DNA of 64,000 nucleotides from DASZIT01 sp036268775 (GTDB taxonomy: Bacteria > Actinomycetota > Acidimicrobiia > Acidimicrobiales > RAAP-2): positions 124,001 to 188,000 of the forward strand of contig DATATM010000012.1 of assembly GCA_036268775.1 (NCBI GenBank), read 5' to 3'. Positions 17,608 through 26,068 of this stretch are shown piece after piece. Under the pieces are notes generated by a model that saw only the letters and a program-made list of their open reading frames with translations, had not been told where the DNA came from and ran no database searches. Within the stretch, counting starts at the first letter, position 1. The number at the start of each line of letters is the position of its first letter. The translations under genes were made by a program, and so were the position numbers.

Positions 17608-18651
17608 ATGGCGCCTGTCACAATGGCTCGGCACCTTCGAGATCGGAGCCGATTGACCCATCCACGGCGAGTGCTCGGCGTCCTGTTGGCCATCTCGGCG
17701 GCGGGTCTCGCCGCCTGTGGGCAGACCCCGGCCGCCACCTCCGGTGCGCACCATGCGGGCACGACTGCTTCCACCACGACCACGAGTACGGTCCCTCCGC
17801 CACCGCCGAGCCTGCCCCCACCGGTGGCGTTGACTCCTCTGGTGTCCCCGGCGTTCGCCGGCGAGGGACAGTGGACCGCCGCCGGCCGGAGCGTCTACGG
17901 GCCGCCAGTGTTGTACATCACCACCCTCCGGGCGGCCGGGTCGGACACCCCGGCCGGGATCGCCTGGATGGACACCAGCCGGCTCCGCGGCAACCTGTAC
18001 TCCGGCAGCATCAGCCCCGGGCAGGGCCCCTGGACCTACACCGCTCCCATCCAACCGGCGGCCGCTCTCACCCTGGTGTGCGCCTTCAACGGCGGGTTCA
18101 AGCTGGCCGACACCCACGGCGGCTATTACGCCGAAGGCCGCTACTTCGCCCCGCTGGTCACCGGGGCGGCGTCGCTGGTCATCACCCAGGACGGCACCGT
18201 CTCCATCGGCGACTGGGGCCGGGACGAGTCGATGTCCGCCGACGTGCTGGCGGTCCGCCAGAACCTCACGCTGCTGGTCGACGGTGGGGCTCCGGTGGCC
18301 GGGTTGTCACCCGATGACACCGCCGCCTGGGGGTCGACCCTCAACTACGTGCCCCAGGTCTACCGATCCGGAGCCGGGGTCACGGCCAGCGGCGCCCTCG
18401 TCTACGTGTCCGGACCGTCGCTCAACATCGTCCAGCTGGCCGGTTTGCTGGTGGCGGCGGGAGCGGTCCGGGGGATGGAGCTGGACATCAATCCGGCCTG
18501 GGATTCCTTCACCTTCTACACGCCGTCGACCCCGACCGGCGCGGCAGCCCCGGGCAACGGCACCGACCTGCTGGCGTCGATGTCGGGGGGAACCACCCGG
18601 TTCTTCGATCCTTCCTACGCCCGCGACTTCATCACCATGTCGACCCGCTGA
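17608..18651 (+). CDS. Lipoprotein with phosphodiester glycosidase-like (NAGPA/DUF2233) domain
   Basis: A 347-residue predicted lipoprotein. The N-terminus carries basic residues, a hydrophobic run and a lipobox LAAC (Cys about residue 37), then a Thr/Pro linker. The main domain shows the NAGPA pattern: ALVCAFNGGFKLADTHGGYYAEG, SLVITQDGTVSIGDWGRD, QNLTLLVDGGAPV and GAVRGMELDINPAWDSFTFY. Known family members remove N-acetylglucosamine from phosphodiesters or occur in bacterial exopolysaccharide-processing proteins; the substrate here is not predictable. Start ATG at 17608; the ATG at 17623 is an alternative. Divergent from the MMPL gene. Confidence 0.75.
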   Translation: MAPVTMARHLRDRSRLTHPRRVLGVLLAISAAGLAACGQTPAATSGAHHAGTTASTTTTSTVPPPPPSLPPPVALTPLVSPAFAGEGQWTAAGRSVYGPPVLYITTLRAAGSDTPAGIAWMDTSRLRGNLYSGSISPGQGPWTYTAPIQPAAALTLVCAFNGGFKLADTHGGYYAEGRYFAPLVTGAASLVITQDGTVSIGDWGRDESMSADVLAVRQNLTLLVDGGAPVAGLSPDDTAAWGSTLNYVPQVYRSGAGVTASGALVYVSGPSLNIVQLAGLLVAAGAVRGMELDINPAWDSFTFYTPSTPTGAAAPGNGTDLLASMSGGTTRFFDPSYARDFITMSTR

Positions 18652-18704
18652 TCCCTCGCCGGCTGGGGCGCGGCCAGACCCCGGACAACTCCTAACCTGG
18701 AGCC

Positions 18705-18890
18705 ATGGACGGAGACGGAGTGGCCGAAGCCCACCAGGCGGCGATAGCCGCAGGTCAGGCCGGGTATACCGATCCACAGACCGGGCTGTTCGTGCTTACC
18801 TCCGCCTACCTGTCGGACCGCGGCACCTGTTGTGGCAACCGCTGCCGGCATTGCCCCTACGGCGATCTCGACGGTGTCGACCCGGCGTAG
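18705..18890 (+). CDS. DUF5522 small Cys-rich protein
   Basis: A 61-residue protein. The central segment YTDPQTGLFVLTSAYLSDRG followed by TCCGNRCRHCPYG matches the conserved DUF5522 signature, a short family found from bacteria to animals with unknown function. Four Cys and one His in CCGNRCRHC suggest metal binding (inference). ATG start close to a weak GGAG-type site. It lies between the lipoprotein and the diguanylate cyclase, all on the + strand, with gaps of 53 and 79 bp. Confidence 0.8.
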   Translation: MDGDGVAEAHQAAIAAGQAGYTDPQTGLFVLTSAYLSDRGTCCGNRCRHCPYGDLDGVDPA

Positions 18891-18969
18891 GTGGCAGGAG
18901 CTCCGCCATTTTCGACACCGGAGGCAGTAATTCATCAAGAAAACCGACTCCGGCGTCGATGTTCTTGCT

Positions 18970-19989
18970 ATGTCTAGTGCCGGTGGCGACGAGGGGATCC
19001 GACGCGACTCACTTGCCGCGCTCGGCGGCGCCTTGGCCCGCCGGTCCCAAGCCGTCGCCTCCTCGATCGCCGATCGCTGGGAGGAGACCGGCGGATTCGA
19101 CCGGACCGAGCCCGAAGAGCTCCGGTCGGAGATCGAGCGGTTCACCGTGCTGGCCACCACCGCCGTCGCCAACTATCTCATCACCGGTGAGGCCCCCACC
19201 CAGGCGGAGTCGGACGAACTCTCCCAGACCGGTCGCGCCCCAGTCGATAATCGGCTTTCCCTGGCCGGCCTGACCAAGCTGTACCTGTACTGGCGGGATG
19301 CCGCCGAAGGGGCGGTGCGGGAGGAAGGCCAGCGCCTGGAATGTTCCGACTCGGTCCTCGACCAGGCCGTCGGGGTGGTGCGGGCCGGAGCCGACGGATC
19401 GTTGGTGGGCATGGCCAAGCAGTTCGACCTCGCCTATGGCGAGCTCCGGGCTCAACTGGCGGAGGAACAGGCGCGGCTGGGCTTCTTGGCTCTGCACGAC
19501 CCGTTGACCGGCCTCCCCAACCGGGCGCTCTTCATCGAACAGCTGACCCGGGCCCTCGGGGCCCGCGGGCGCCCCAACACCCAGGTCGCCGTCCTCTATC
19601 TCGATATCGACCACTTCAAGTCGGTCAACGACCTGAGCGGCCACTCGGTGGGCGACCAACTCCTCATCGCCTTCGCCAACCGCATCCAGGACATCGTCCG
19701 TCCCGGCGACACCGCCGCCCGTTTAGGAGGCGACGAGTTCGTCGTCCTCTGCGAAGGGCTGCGCGGCGGCCAGGTCGGAGCCGCCGCCCTGGCCGCCCGG
19801 ATCGGCGACGCGCTGGCCGAGCCCTTGCCCATCGACGGAAAGGTACTCACCGCCAGCGCCAGCATCGGGGTGGCGGTGGCCTCCCCCGGCGATGACCCCG
19901 GCATCGTCTTGTCCCACGCCGACGGGGCCATGTACCTGGCCAAGCAACGGGGACGGGCCCGCTACGAGCTCTACACCGGCGTCGACTGA
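18970..19989 (+). CDS. Diguanylate cyclase (GGDEF) with helical N-terminal sensor
   Basis: A 339-residue cytoplasmic protein. Residues 10-170 are helical and resemble RsbRD/globin-like sensory N-domains (weak). The C-terminal domain is a complete GGDEF: HDPLTGLPNRALF, LYLDIDHFKSVNDLSGHSVGD and RLGGDEFVVL. The active-site motif is intact, and RPGD stands exactly five residues upstream of GGDEF, the inhibitory I-site RxxD, so product-inhibited c-di-GMP synthesis is expected. No EAL domain and no membrane segment are seen. The SDR gene converges on its 3' end. Confidence 0.92.
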   Translation: MSSAGGDEGIRRDSLAALGGALARRSQAVASSIADRWEETGGFDRTEPEELRSEIERFTVLATTAVANYLITGEAPTQAESDELSQTGRAPVDNRLSLAGLTKLYLYWRDAAEGAVREEGQRLECSDSVLDQAVGVVRAGADGSLVGMAKQFDLAYGELRAQLAEEQARLGFLALHDPLTGLPNRALFIEQLTRALGARGRPNTQVAVLYLDIDHFKSVNDLSGHSVGDQLLIAFANRIQDIVRPGDTAARLGGDEFVVLCEGLRGGQVGAAALAARIGDALAEPLPIDGKVLTASASIGVAVASPGDDPGIVLSHADGAMYLAKQRGRARYELYTGVD

Positions 19990-19999
19990 GGCAGCGGCG

Positions 20000-20854
20000 T
20001 CAGGCGGTGAAGCGAGCGGAAGCCCCCGCGTTCACGTCGAGTACCGACCCGGTGATGTGCCGGGCGCCGTCGGACAGCAGGTACACCAGCGCCGCGGTGA
20101 TCTCCTCCGGCTCCAGCCAGGGAACCGACTGGGTGTGGAGCTCGGCCATCACCGGAGCCACCTCCTCGGCGGTCGGGTGCTCCAGGTCGGGGCGCATCAG
20201 GCTGTAGAGCTGGTCGTTGTGAATCATCGGGGTCGAGACGTTGCCGGGGGCGATGACGTTGACGGTGATCCCGAAGCCGGCCAGTTCGTAGGCCGCCGAC
20301 TTGCACAGCCCGATCACTCCCCACTTGGAGGCGGAATAGGCGGGGATGGCGGGTTGGGAGGTGCGGCCCATCATCGAGGAGATGCCGATGATCCGACCCG
20401 ACCGTTGCTTCCGCATGTGGGGAGCGGCGGCCCGGATGGCGTTGAACACCCCGGTGAGGTTGATGTCGATCACGTCGCCCCACTGGTCGGCGGTCATGTC
20501 GCAGACCGAGCCGATGGCGGTCACCCCGGCATTGGCGACCATGATGTCCACCGACCCAAGCGACGTCTGTGCCTCGTCGACGAAGGCGATGACCGCCCCG
20601 AGGTCACGGACGTCCACCACCTCGGACACACACCGCCGACCTTCGGCTTCCACCAACTTGGCCGTCTCCGCCAGCTGGTCGGGGCTCGACAGCGGGTACC
20701 CGATGGAGGCGACGTCCTCGCAAAGATCGCAGATGGCCAGGTCGGCCCCGAGCCGGGCCAGCTCCAGGGCGTGGCTGCGGCCCTGACCCCGAGCCCCTCC
20801 GGTGATGATCGCCACCCGGCCTGCCAACGGCTGCGGTGTGTCGGCCTCGCTCAT
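20000..20854 (-). CDS. Mycofactocin-coupled SDR family oxidoreductase
   Basis: A 284-residue short-chain dehydrogenase. The Rossmann motif is AIITGGARGQGRSHALELA, with the GARGQGRSHA form typical of mycofactocin-associated SDRs that hold NAD non-exchangeably. Also seen are the NAG motif VANAGV, catalytic Ser-Ser region ISSMMG, and YSASK (Tyr-Lys pair), followed by GITVNVIAPGNVSTPM. The frame is open upstream to 20965, but ATG 20854 has GGGGGAG four bases before it and lies at the correct distance from the Rossmann strand. The alcohol substrate is unknown, and no mycofactocin biosynthesis gene is in the window. It is 52 bp downstream of the PaaX-like gene's end... on the opposite side (paaX-like stop at 20907), same strand, so co-transcription is possible. 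Confidence 0.88.
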   Translation of the reverse strand: MSEADTPQPLAGRVAIITGGARGQGRSHALELARLGADLAICDLCEDVASIGYPLSSPDQLAETAKLVEAEGRRCVSEVVDVRDLGAVIAFVDEAQTSLGSVDIMVANAGVTAIGSVCDMTADQWGDVIDINLTGVFNAIRAAAPHMRKQRSGRIIGISSMMGRTSQPAIPAYSASKWGVIGLCKSAAYELAGFGITVNVIAPGNVSTPMIHNDQLYSLMRPDLEHPTAEEVAPVMAELHTQSVPWLEPEEITAALVYLLSDGARHITGSVLDVNAGASARFTA

Positions 20855-20906
20855 CTGTCTCCCCCTCGTCGTTCGGCGTTCGTGCCGCTTCCCGGCTGTC
20901 ACCGGG

Positions 20907-21671
20907 TCAGGTGGTGCGGCTCCACTTGTCGAGTACCGATCGGTAGCCGGCGTCCCAGCCGTCATACTGCTCTCTCAGCGCACCGCCCGGCCAACCGGCG
21001 GGGAGCAGCTCGTCGGGCAACAACGGGTCCGCCTGCAGGTGGCGGAGGACCGAGGCCGACAGCTCGAAGCCGGGCGCCAGGTCAGCAGGCTTCCGGGTGG
21101 GCCGGGCCTCCATCGACTCCATCAGCTGGCGGGCGCGTTGTCCCCACCCCTCCAGATCCCAGAGCCGGGCGGCCAACGCCGGCTGGTCGCCGTCGGGTCG
21201 GGCCAGCAGCAGGGTGGAATCGAGCTCCACCTCCGGATCGAGCTGGATCTTGATGTTGTCGGGCCGCATCCAGGTTCCCTCCCGCAGCTCCCCCAACCGG
21301 GCGAACCTCAGCGCGCTCCGCCGTTTGGATCGGATCTCGGCCGAGCTCCCGGCGGTGGTCACCACCACCACCCGCCAGTCCCCCGACCACCCGCCCGAAT
21401 GTCCGGCCCGGCTGGCCAGCTGTCGGGCCTGCCGGTCGAGGAGGCGGCCGGCCAACCGGTAGCGCCCGGCGCCGTCGGTGGTCGTCTCCCCCGAGCCCAC
21501 CATCCGGCTGAGCGCCACCCGGGCCCGGTTGTCGTTGATCCCGAAGAGTCCGGCCACGTGGACCAGGTAGGCGACGGGCAGCTCCGGGGGGTCGACACCC
21601 AACAAGGTGCTGGCCAGGACCGATCTCGCCGTCAGCGGTGCATTACGCCCTTGTATCATCTGATTGTTCAT
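20907..21671 (-). CDS. PaaX-like transcriptional regulator
   Basis: A 254-residue regulator. The N-terminal winged helix includes VAGLFGINDNRARVALSRMV and GAGRYRLAGRLLDRQARQL, the PaaX pattern; the middle part WRVVVVTTAGSS and REGTWMRPDNI matches the central and C-terminal PaaX region. PaaX is the repressor of phenylacetate degradation in E. coli; actinobacterial relatives control varied catabolic and lipid genes. The ATG at 21671 is chosen because the next upstream gene starts only a few bases away on the other strand. It is divergent from the desaturase, with six to fifteen bases between start codons, which suggests it regulates that gene. Confidence 0.85.
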   Translation of the reverse strand: MNNQMIQGRNAPLTARSVLASTLLGVDPPELPVAYLVHVAGLFGINDNRARVALSRMVGSGETTTDGAGRYRLAGRLLDRQARQLASRAGHSGGWSGDWRVVVVTTAGSSAEIRSKRRSALRFARLGELREGTWMRPDNIKIQLDPEVELDSTLLLARPDGDQPALAARLWDLEGWGQRARQLMESMEARPTRKPADLAPGFELSASVLRHLQADPLLPDELLPAGWPGGALREQYDGWDAGYRSVLDKWSRTT

Positions 21672-21679
21672 TGTAATAT
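21651..21679 (+). promoter_or_regulatory. Promoter of the desaturase gene, overlapping the paaX-like 5' end
   Basis: The AT-rich stretch between and inside the two divergent start codons holds TTGTAT (21651-21656) and TAATAT (21674-21679) with a 17-bp spacer, a fair sigma-70-like promoter. A start about seven bases further would fall at the ATG at 21687, implying a leaderless transcript. The same stretch covers the first codons of the paaX-like gene, so one regulator site could govern both. Confidence 0.45.
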
Positions 21680-21686
21680 GAGGACC

Positions 21687-22634
21687 ATGACAGCCACCAT
21701 GGTGCCCGATCTGGCCGTACGGCCGTCGGTCCTGCCCACCGACCGGCTGTTGGCCAACGGGATGGCCCGCCCCGACCTCCGCCAGGATCTCCGGCGGATT
21801 AACGACGTCCGCAATACCCTCTCGGTCATCGGGCTGTGGGCCTGGGTGGCGGCCATGATCGGGGTGGCGGTGTGGGTCAACAATCCGTTCCTCTACCTGG
21901 CGGTGTTCATCCTGATGGGCCCGATCCACGCCCGGTTCGCCATCCTCATGCACGAGGCGGCCCACAAGCTCCTCTTCTCCAACAAGCGGATCAACGACTG
22001 GGTCGGGACCTGGGTCATCGCCTATCCGGCGCTGGTCCCCATCCAGATCTACCGGCGGGGGCACTTCGCCCACCACAAGCACGAGTTCGGGCCGGAGGAG
22101 CCGGACATGGCCTACTACGGCGGCTACCGCTGCGACACCCGCACCCTGGCCCGGCGCTTGGTGCGCGACGCGGTGGGCATCTCCGGGTGGAAGAACCTGG
22201 TGCCACTGCTCAAGTCGGTGAAGGTGAAGGCCTACCGGAAGATCTCGGTCCCCATCCTCGGGATGCAGGTCGGGCTGTGGGCCGTCTCCTGGGTGGCCGC
22301 CGGTCGGTGGTGGATCTACCCGGCCTTCTGGCTGGCGCCATGGATGACCCAATGGCGGGTGATCAACCGGCTCCGCGCCATCGCCGAGCACGGGGGGATG
22401 GAGGCCGGTGACGATCGCCGGGTCACCACCCACAACGTCCGCCAGTCCTGGTTGGCCCGGTTCTGGATCGTCCCCTACAACACCGGGTGGCATCTGGCCC
22501 ATCACGTCGACATGGGCATCCCGTTCCGGAACCTCCCGAAGTTCTACGCCGAGTTGGAGCGGGCCGGCTACGTCACCCCCGGTATCACCTACCCCAACTA
22601 CATCGCCCTCTGGAAGGACCTCGCCTCCGCCTGA
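21687..22634 (+). CDS. Fatty acid desaturase family protein
   Basis: A 315-residue integral-membrane di-iron enzyme. Three histidine clusters are visible: HEAAHK, HFAHHKH and, near the C-terminus, WHLAHHVD, with paired hydrophobic segments (WAWVAAMIGVAVWV / LYLAVFILMGPIHA and MQVGLWAVSWVAAG). This matches the FA_desaturase family, which also includes alkane hydroxylase-like and ketolase-like enzymes; regiochemistry cannot be told. The ATG at 21687 is preceded by GAGG and suits a leaderless mRNA; ATGs at 21678 and 21699 are alternatives. Divergent from the PaaX-like regulator. Confidence 0.85.
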   Translation: MTATMVPDLAVRPSVLPTDRLLANGMARPDLRQDLRRINDVRNTLSVIGLWAWVAAMIGVAVWVNNPFLYLAVFILMGPIHARFAILMHEAAHKLLFSNKRINDWVGTWVIAYPALVPIQIYRRGHFAHHKHEFGPEEPDMAYYGGYRCDTRTLARRLVRDAVGISGWKNLVPLLKSVKVKAYRKISVPILGMQVGLWAVSWVAAGRWWIYPAFWLAPWMTQWRVINRLRAIAEHGGMEAGDDRRVTTHNVRQSWLARFWIVPYNTGWHLAHHVDMGIPFRNLPKFYAELERAGYVTPGITYPNYIALWKDLASA

Positions 22635-22681
22635 GGGGTGGTGAAGGGCGGCGAGGCCCCGGCTTCAGCCGCGGGGAGGAC

Positions 22682-23395
22682 TCACATCGTTGGCATCGCG
22701 CCGGCGGGCAGGAGCCCGGGGACGGCCGAGGGGGCAGCCAGGATCGCGACGCCGAACCCGATGATCGCCAGCGCCAGCGGAACATCGACAACCACCCGGG
22801 CGGCCAGGAGCTTCTGGGCGACCACCACGATGGCGATGGCTGCCATCCAGGTGACGCTCATGACCCCGAGCACGATCAACATGGCCATCAGCCCGAGGCT
22901 CGAGCCAACGCAGTCGAGCCCGAACACCAGTCCAGACTGAGCGTTGTCGCGGCACTGCAGGCGAAAGTGCCGTTTGACGGGGGTCAACTCGTAGACGCCC
23001 GCCACCATCACCACGACGCCGGCCGCCACCGTCCCATGGGGCCGGTAGAGCCAATAGACCGCGAGGCCCACCGCCGCCCAGACGGCGAGGTAGGAGGTGG
23101 CGAACACCGGCCCAGCCAGCACCCGCCGGCTGCCGTCGGTGCGCCGCAACACCGCGGGGACCGCCCCCGGGAGCATCATGGCCGCCATCATCGTGATCCA
23201 CGACCCGGCAAAGAAGGCGAACGAGCCAAGCCTGGTCGCCACCCCCAGGTTCATGCCCCGCATCTGGTCGACGGCGACAACCCAGCACACCGTCGCCGCC
23301 CCCAGGGTCACCGTCAGGGCTGCGGCCGCCCTCGCCGTTCGGCTCCCCGGACCGGCGTCGGATCCCTGGTCAAGCCGCCGAGTCATCACTGTCAT
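22682..23395 (-). CDS. DUF2182 integral membrane protein
   Basis: A 237-residue membrane protein. Six or so hydrophobic segments are seen, and the family signature WITMMAAMMLPGAVPAVL lies in the second third. Also seen are VYELTPVKRHFRLQCR and GLDCVGSSLGLMAMLIVLGV, both typical DUF2182 landmarks with a conserved Cys. The function of the family is unknown, though a predicted metal-binding role has been suggested. The start was moved from the open upstream frame to ATG 23395 because of an AGGAGG five to six bases before it. It lies 46 bp downstream of the DUF899 gene on the same strand. Confidence 0.85.
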   Translation of the reverse strand: MTVMTRRLDQGSDAGPGSRTARAAAALTVTLGAATVCWVVAVDQMRGMNLGVATRLGSFAFFAGSWITMMAAMMLPGAVPAVLRRTDGSRRVLAGPVFATSYLAVWAAVGLAVYWLYRPHGTVAAGVVVMVAGVYELTPVKRHFRLQCRDNAQSGLVFGLDCVGSSLGLMAMLIVLGVMSVTWMAAIAIVVVAQKLLAARVVVDVPLALAIIGFGVAILAAPSAVPGLLPAGAMPTM

Positions 23396-23441
23396 CGTGA
23401 CCTCCTGTCTCCCTCGTGCCCTCTCCGGTCCGGCTCCGACC

Positions 23442-24179
23442 TCAGTCGGGGTATTCGTCCTTGCGGTAGTTGAGGGGCTCACTGGGTTGCGGCTTCGGCG
23501 TCCGATCGAGCATGAAGCTGAAGTAGGGGGCGACGAACGGGTCCGGCGCCGACACGCTGTAGGTGTGGAAGACGGTCCCGTCCTCCTGGGCGAAGGCGAT
23601 CCAGCTCGGGTTCTCCCGCATCCCGTCTTTGAGCTCCGCCCCGATCTGGGTCGACCAGAACTGGAGCCATCCCGGTGGGTTGTCGATCATCTCGGTGATC
23701 TCGGGGATCTGCTGCGCCTGCTCCTCGGTGATGGCCAGGCCGAAGTCGAAGGCGAAATCGGTGTTGTAGGTGGAGACGTAGGGGAACTGCCATCCCATCC
23801 TCTGCTTGTAGGCAGTCAGCCGGTCGATCGGCGCCCGGGAGAAGACAACCAGCGTCACGTCGCAGTGGTTCAGGTGAACGCGGGAGCCGTCGAGCCCGTC
23901 GACCAGGCTGGTGCAGCCGGGGCAGGCGCCGATGGTGTAGTCGGGGCCGAACATGGCGTTGTAGGCAAGCAGTTGTGACCGCCCGTCGAAGAGCTCGGCG
24001 AGGGTCTTCTTGCCATCCTCGGTGTCGAACTCGTACTCCTTCTCAACCGGGACCCAGGGGAGATCCAGTCGCTGCCTCTTGATCTCCTCGTTTCGCTCCG
24101 CCTGTTCCGCCTCGAGGTAGGCGAGTTGCTCCCGAGCCGTCTGCCACTCCTCCCGGGTCCCAATGCTGTGCGCTGCCAT
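23442..24179 (-). CDS. DUF899 family thioredoxin-like protein
   Basis: A 245-residue protein. A thioredoxin-fold core is suggested by LPWVPVEKEYEFDTEDGKK, LLAYNAMFGPDY, then the Cys motif GACPGCTSLVDG and the middle segment LVVFSRAPIDRL; YPYVSTYNTDFAFDFG-like text (WQFPYVSTYNTDFAF) and DGTVFHTYSVSAPDP are DUF899 hallmarks. The CPGC motif resembles a redox dithiol, but activity is untested in most members. ATG start after GGAGGGAGAT. Upstream partner of the DUF2182 gene in a probable two-gene operon. Confidence 0.88.
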   Translation of the reverse strand: MAAHSIGTREEWQTAREQLAYLEAEQAERNEEIKRQRLDLPWVPVEKEYEFDTEDGKKTLAELFDGRSQLLAYNAMFGPDYTIGACPGCTSLVDGLDGSRVHLNHCDVTLVVFSRAPIDRLTAYKQRMGWQFPYVSTYNTDFAFDFGLAITEEQAQQIPEITEMIDNPPGWLQFWSTQIGAELKDGMRENPSWIAFAQEDGTVFHTYSVSAPDPFVAPYFSFMLDRTPKPQPSEPLNYRKDEYPD

Positions 24180-24339
24180 CTCATCTCCCTCCGGTCGTCA
24201 CTCGAACGCTCCCGGTGCCACCCGTATCCATCGCCGGATGGGAGGCGGCCGGGGCTGGTAGCTGAGACGAGGGAGGGCCGGGAAACTCATCGCCACCCCC
24301 CTCGGCGCCCACAATTTTGACGACAATCGGCTCCATCGC

Positions 24340-25986
24340 TCAGGAGGGGCGCTGCCGCAGGCCGCGGTAATGGCGCACCAGCTCGGCGGTCGACCCGTCC
24401 TGGTCGGAGAGGTCCGGCTCCGTCGGGTCGATGAGGGCCGGCGCCAGCTGCTTGGCCATCACCTTCCCGAGCTCCACCCCCCACTGGTCGAAGGAGTCGA
24501 TCCCCCAGATGACCCCCTCGGTGAAGACGGTGTGCTCGTAGAGGGCGACCAGTTGGCCGAGCACCGACGGGGTCAGCTTGGGGGCCACGATCGTCGAGCT
24601 GGGTCGGTTGCCGGGCATCACCTTGTGGGGAACCAACGCCGCCGGGGTGCCGTCGGCGGCCACCTCCTCGGCGGTCCGGCCGAAGGCCAGCACCTTGGAC
24701 TGGGCGAAGCAGTTGGCCATCAGCAGGTCCTGCTGGTCGCCGGTCTCGTGGGTGGAGTTGACGAACCCGATGAAGTCACAGGGGATCAGCTTGGTCCCCT
24801 GGTGGATGAGTTGGTAGAAGGCGTGCTGGCCATTGGTGCCGGGCTCCCCCCAGAAGATCTCCCCGGTCTGGCCGGTGACCGGGGTACCGTCCCGTTTCAC
24901 CGACTTGCCGTTCGACTCCATGGTCAGCTGCTGGAGGTAGGCGGGGAACCGGGCCAACCGCTGGTTGTAGGGGAGCACCGCGTGGGTCTGGGCGCCGAAG
25001 AAGTTGTTGTACCAGACGTTGAGCATCCCCTGGATGACCGGCAGGTTCGCTTCCAACGGGGTGGTGAGGAAGTGCTGATCGACGGCGTGGAACCCGGCCA
25101 GCATCTCCGCGAAACCCTCCGGGCCGATGGCCACCATCAGGGAGAAGCCGATGGCCGAGTCATAGGAGTAGCGGCCCCCCACCCAGTCCCAGAAGCCGAA
25201 CATGTTGGACGGGTCGATGCCGAACTCGGTCACCCCCGCCTCGTTGGTGGAGACGGCCACGAAGTGCTTGGCCACCGCCTCCTTGCCGGCCCCGATCCCG
25301 GCCAGCAGCCAGTCCCGGGCGGCGGCGGCGTTGGTCAGGGTCTCGAGGGTGGTGAACGTCTTGGAGCTGACCACGAACAGCGTCCCGGCCGGATCCAGGT
25401 CCTTGGTCTTGTTGTAGAGGTCGACCGGATCGACGTTGGAGACGAACCGGCAGGTGATGTCCGGGGTGGCGTAGTCGAGGAGGGCCTCGTAGGCCATGGC
25501 CGGGCCGAGGTCGGAGCCGCCGATCCCGATGTTGACCACCGCCGAGATGGGGTGGCCGGTGTGCCCGGTCCACTCCCCCGACCGGATCCGCCGGGCCACG
25601 TCTCCCATCCGGTCGAGCACCTGGTGGACTTCGGCCACCACATCTTCCCCGTCCACCACCAGCTGGGCGTCCTTCGGCATCCGCAGGGCGACGTGGAGAA
25701 CGGCCCGGTCCTCGGTGGTGTTGATGTGCCGGCCGGCGAACATCGCGTCCCGCCGCTCCTCCACCCCCGCCGCCCGGGCCACCGCCATCAGATCCGCCAT
25801 CGTCTCGTCGGTGACCCGGTGCTTGGAGTAGTCGAGGTAGAGGTCGGCGGCCTGGGCGGTCATCCGGCTGGCCCGATCGGGATCGGCGGCGAACAGCTGG
25901 CGGAGCTCCTCGTCGCGGATCTTGTCGAAGTGGGTGGTGAGGGCGCCCCACGCCGGCGTCCCGGTGATGTCCTCCACTGCCGTCAT
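24340..25986 (-). CDS. pgi: Glucose-6-phosphate isomerase
   Basis: A 548-residue enzyme interconverting glucose-6-phosphate and fructose-6-phosphate in glycolysis and gluconeogenesis. Signatures are clear: VVNIGIGGSDLGPAMAYEAL, FVSNVDPVDLYN, LFVVSSKTFTTLETLTNA, the PGI signature 1 segment FGFWDWVGGRYSYDSAIG, catalytic Glu in QLTMESNGKSV, catalytic His in NSTHETGDQQD, and signature 2 SFDQWGVELGKVMA. Length and motif order match the long bacterial form. ATG start at 25986. Neighbours on both sides are unrelated, so it is likely monocistronic. Confidence 0.97.
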   Translation of the reverse strand: MTAVEDITGTPAWGALTTHFDKIRDEELRQLFAADPDRASRMTAQAADLYLDYSKHRVTDETMADLMAVARAAGVEERRDAMFAGRHINTTEDRAVLHVALRMPKDAQLVVDGEDVVAEVHQVLDRMGDVARRIRSGEWTGHTGHPISAVVNIGIGGSDLGPAMAYEALLDYATPDITCRFVSNVDPVDLYNKTKDLDPAGTLFVVSSKTFTTLETLTNAAAARDWLLAGIGAGKEAVAKHFVAVSTNEAGVTEFGIDPSNMFGFWDWVGGRYSYDSAIGFSLMVAIGPEGFAEMLAGFHAVDQHFLTTPLEANLPVIQGMLNVWYNNFFGAQTHAVLPYNQRLARFPAYLQQLTMESNGKSVKRDGTPVTGQTGEIFWGEPGTNGQHAFYQLIHQGTKLIPCDFIGFVNSTHETGDQQDLLMANCFAQSKVLAFGRTAEEVAADGTPAALVPHKVMPGNRPSSTIVAPKLTPSVLGQLVALYEHTVFTEGVIWGIDSFDQWGVELGKVMAKQLAPALIDPTEPDLSDQDGSTAELVRHYRGLRQRPS

Positions 25987-26068
25987 GCCGGCCTCCGTTC
26001 CCGTTGCGATCGGACCGACCCGGGATCCCGGGCTCTCTCCGCACCGTACAACCGGCGAAACGGATCTA

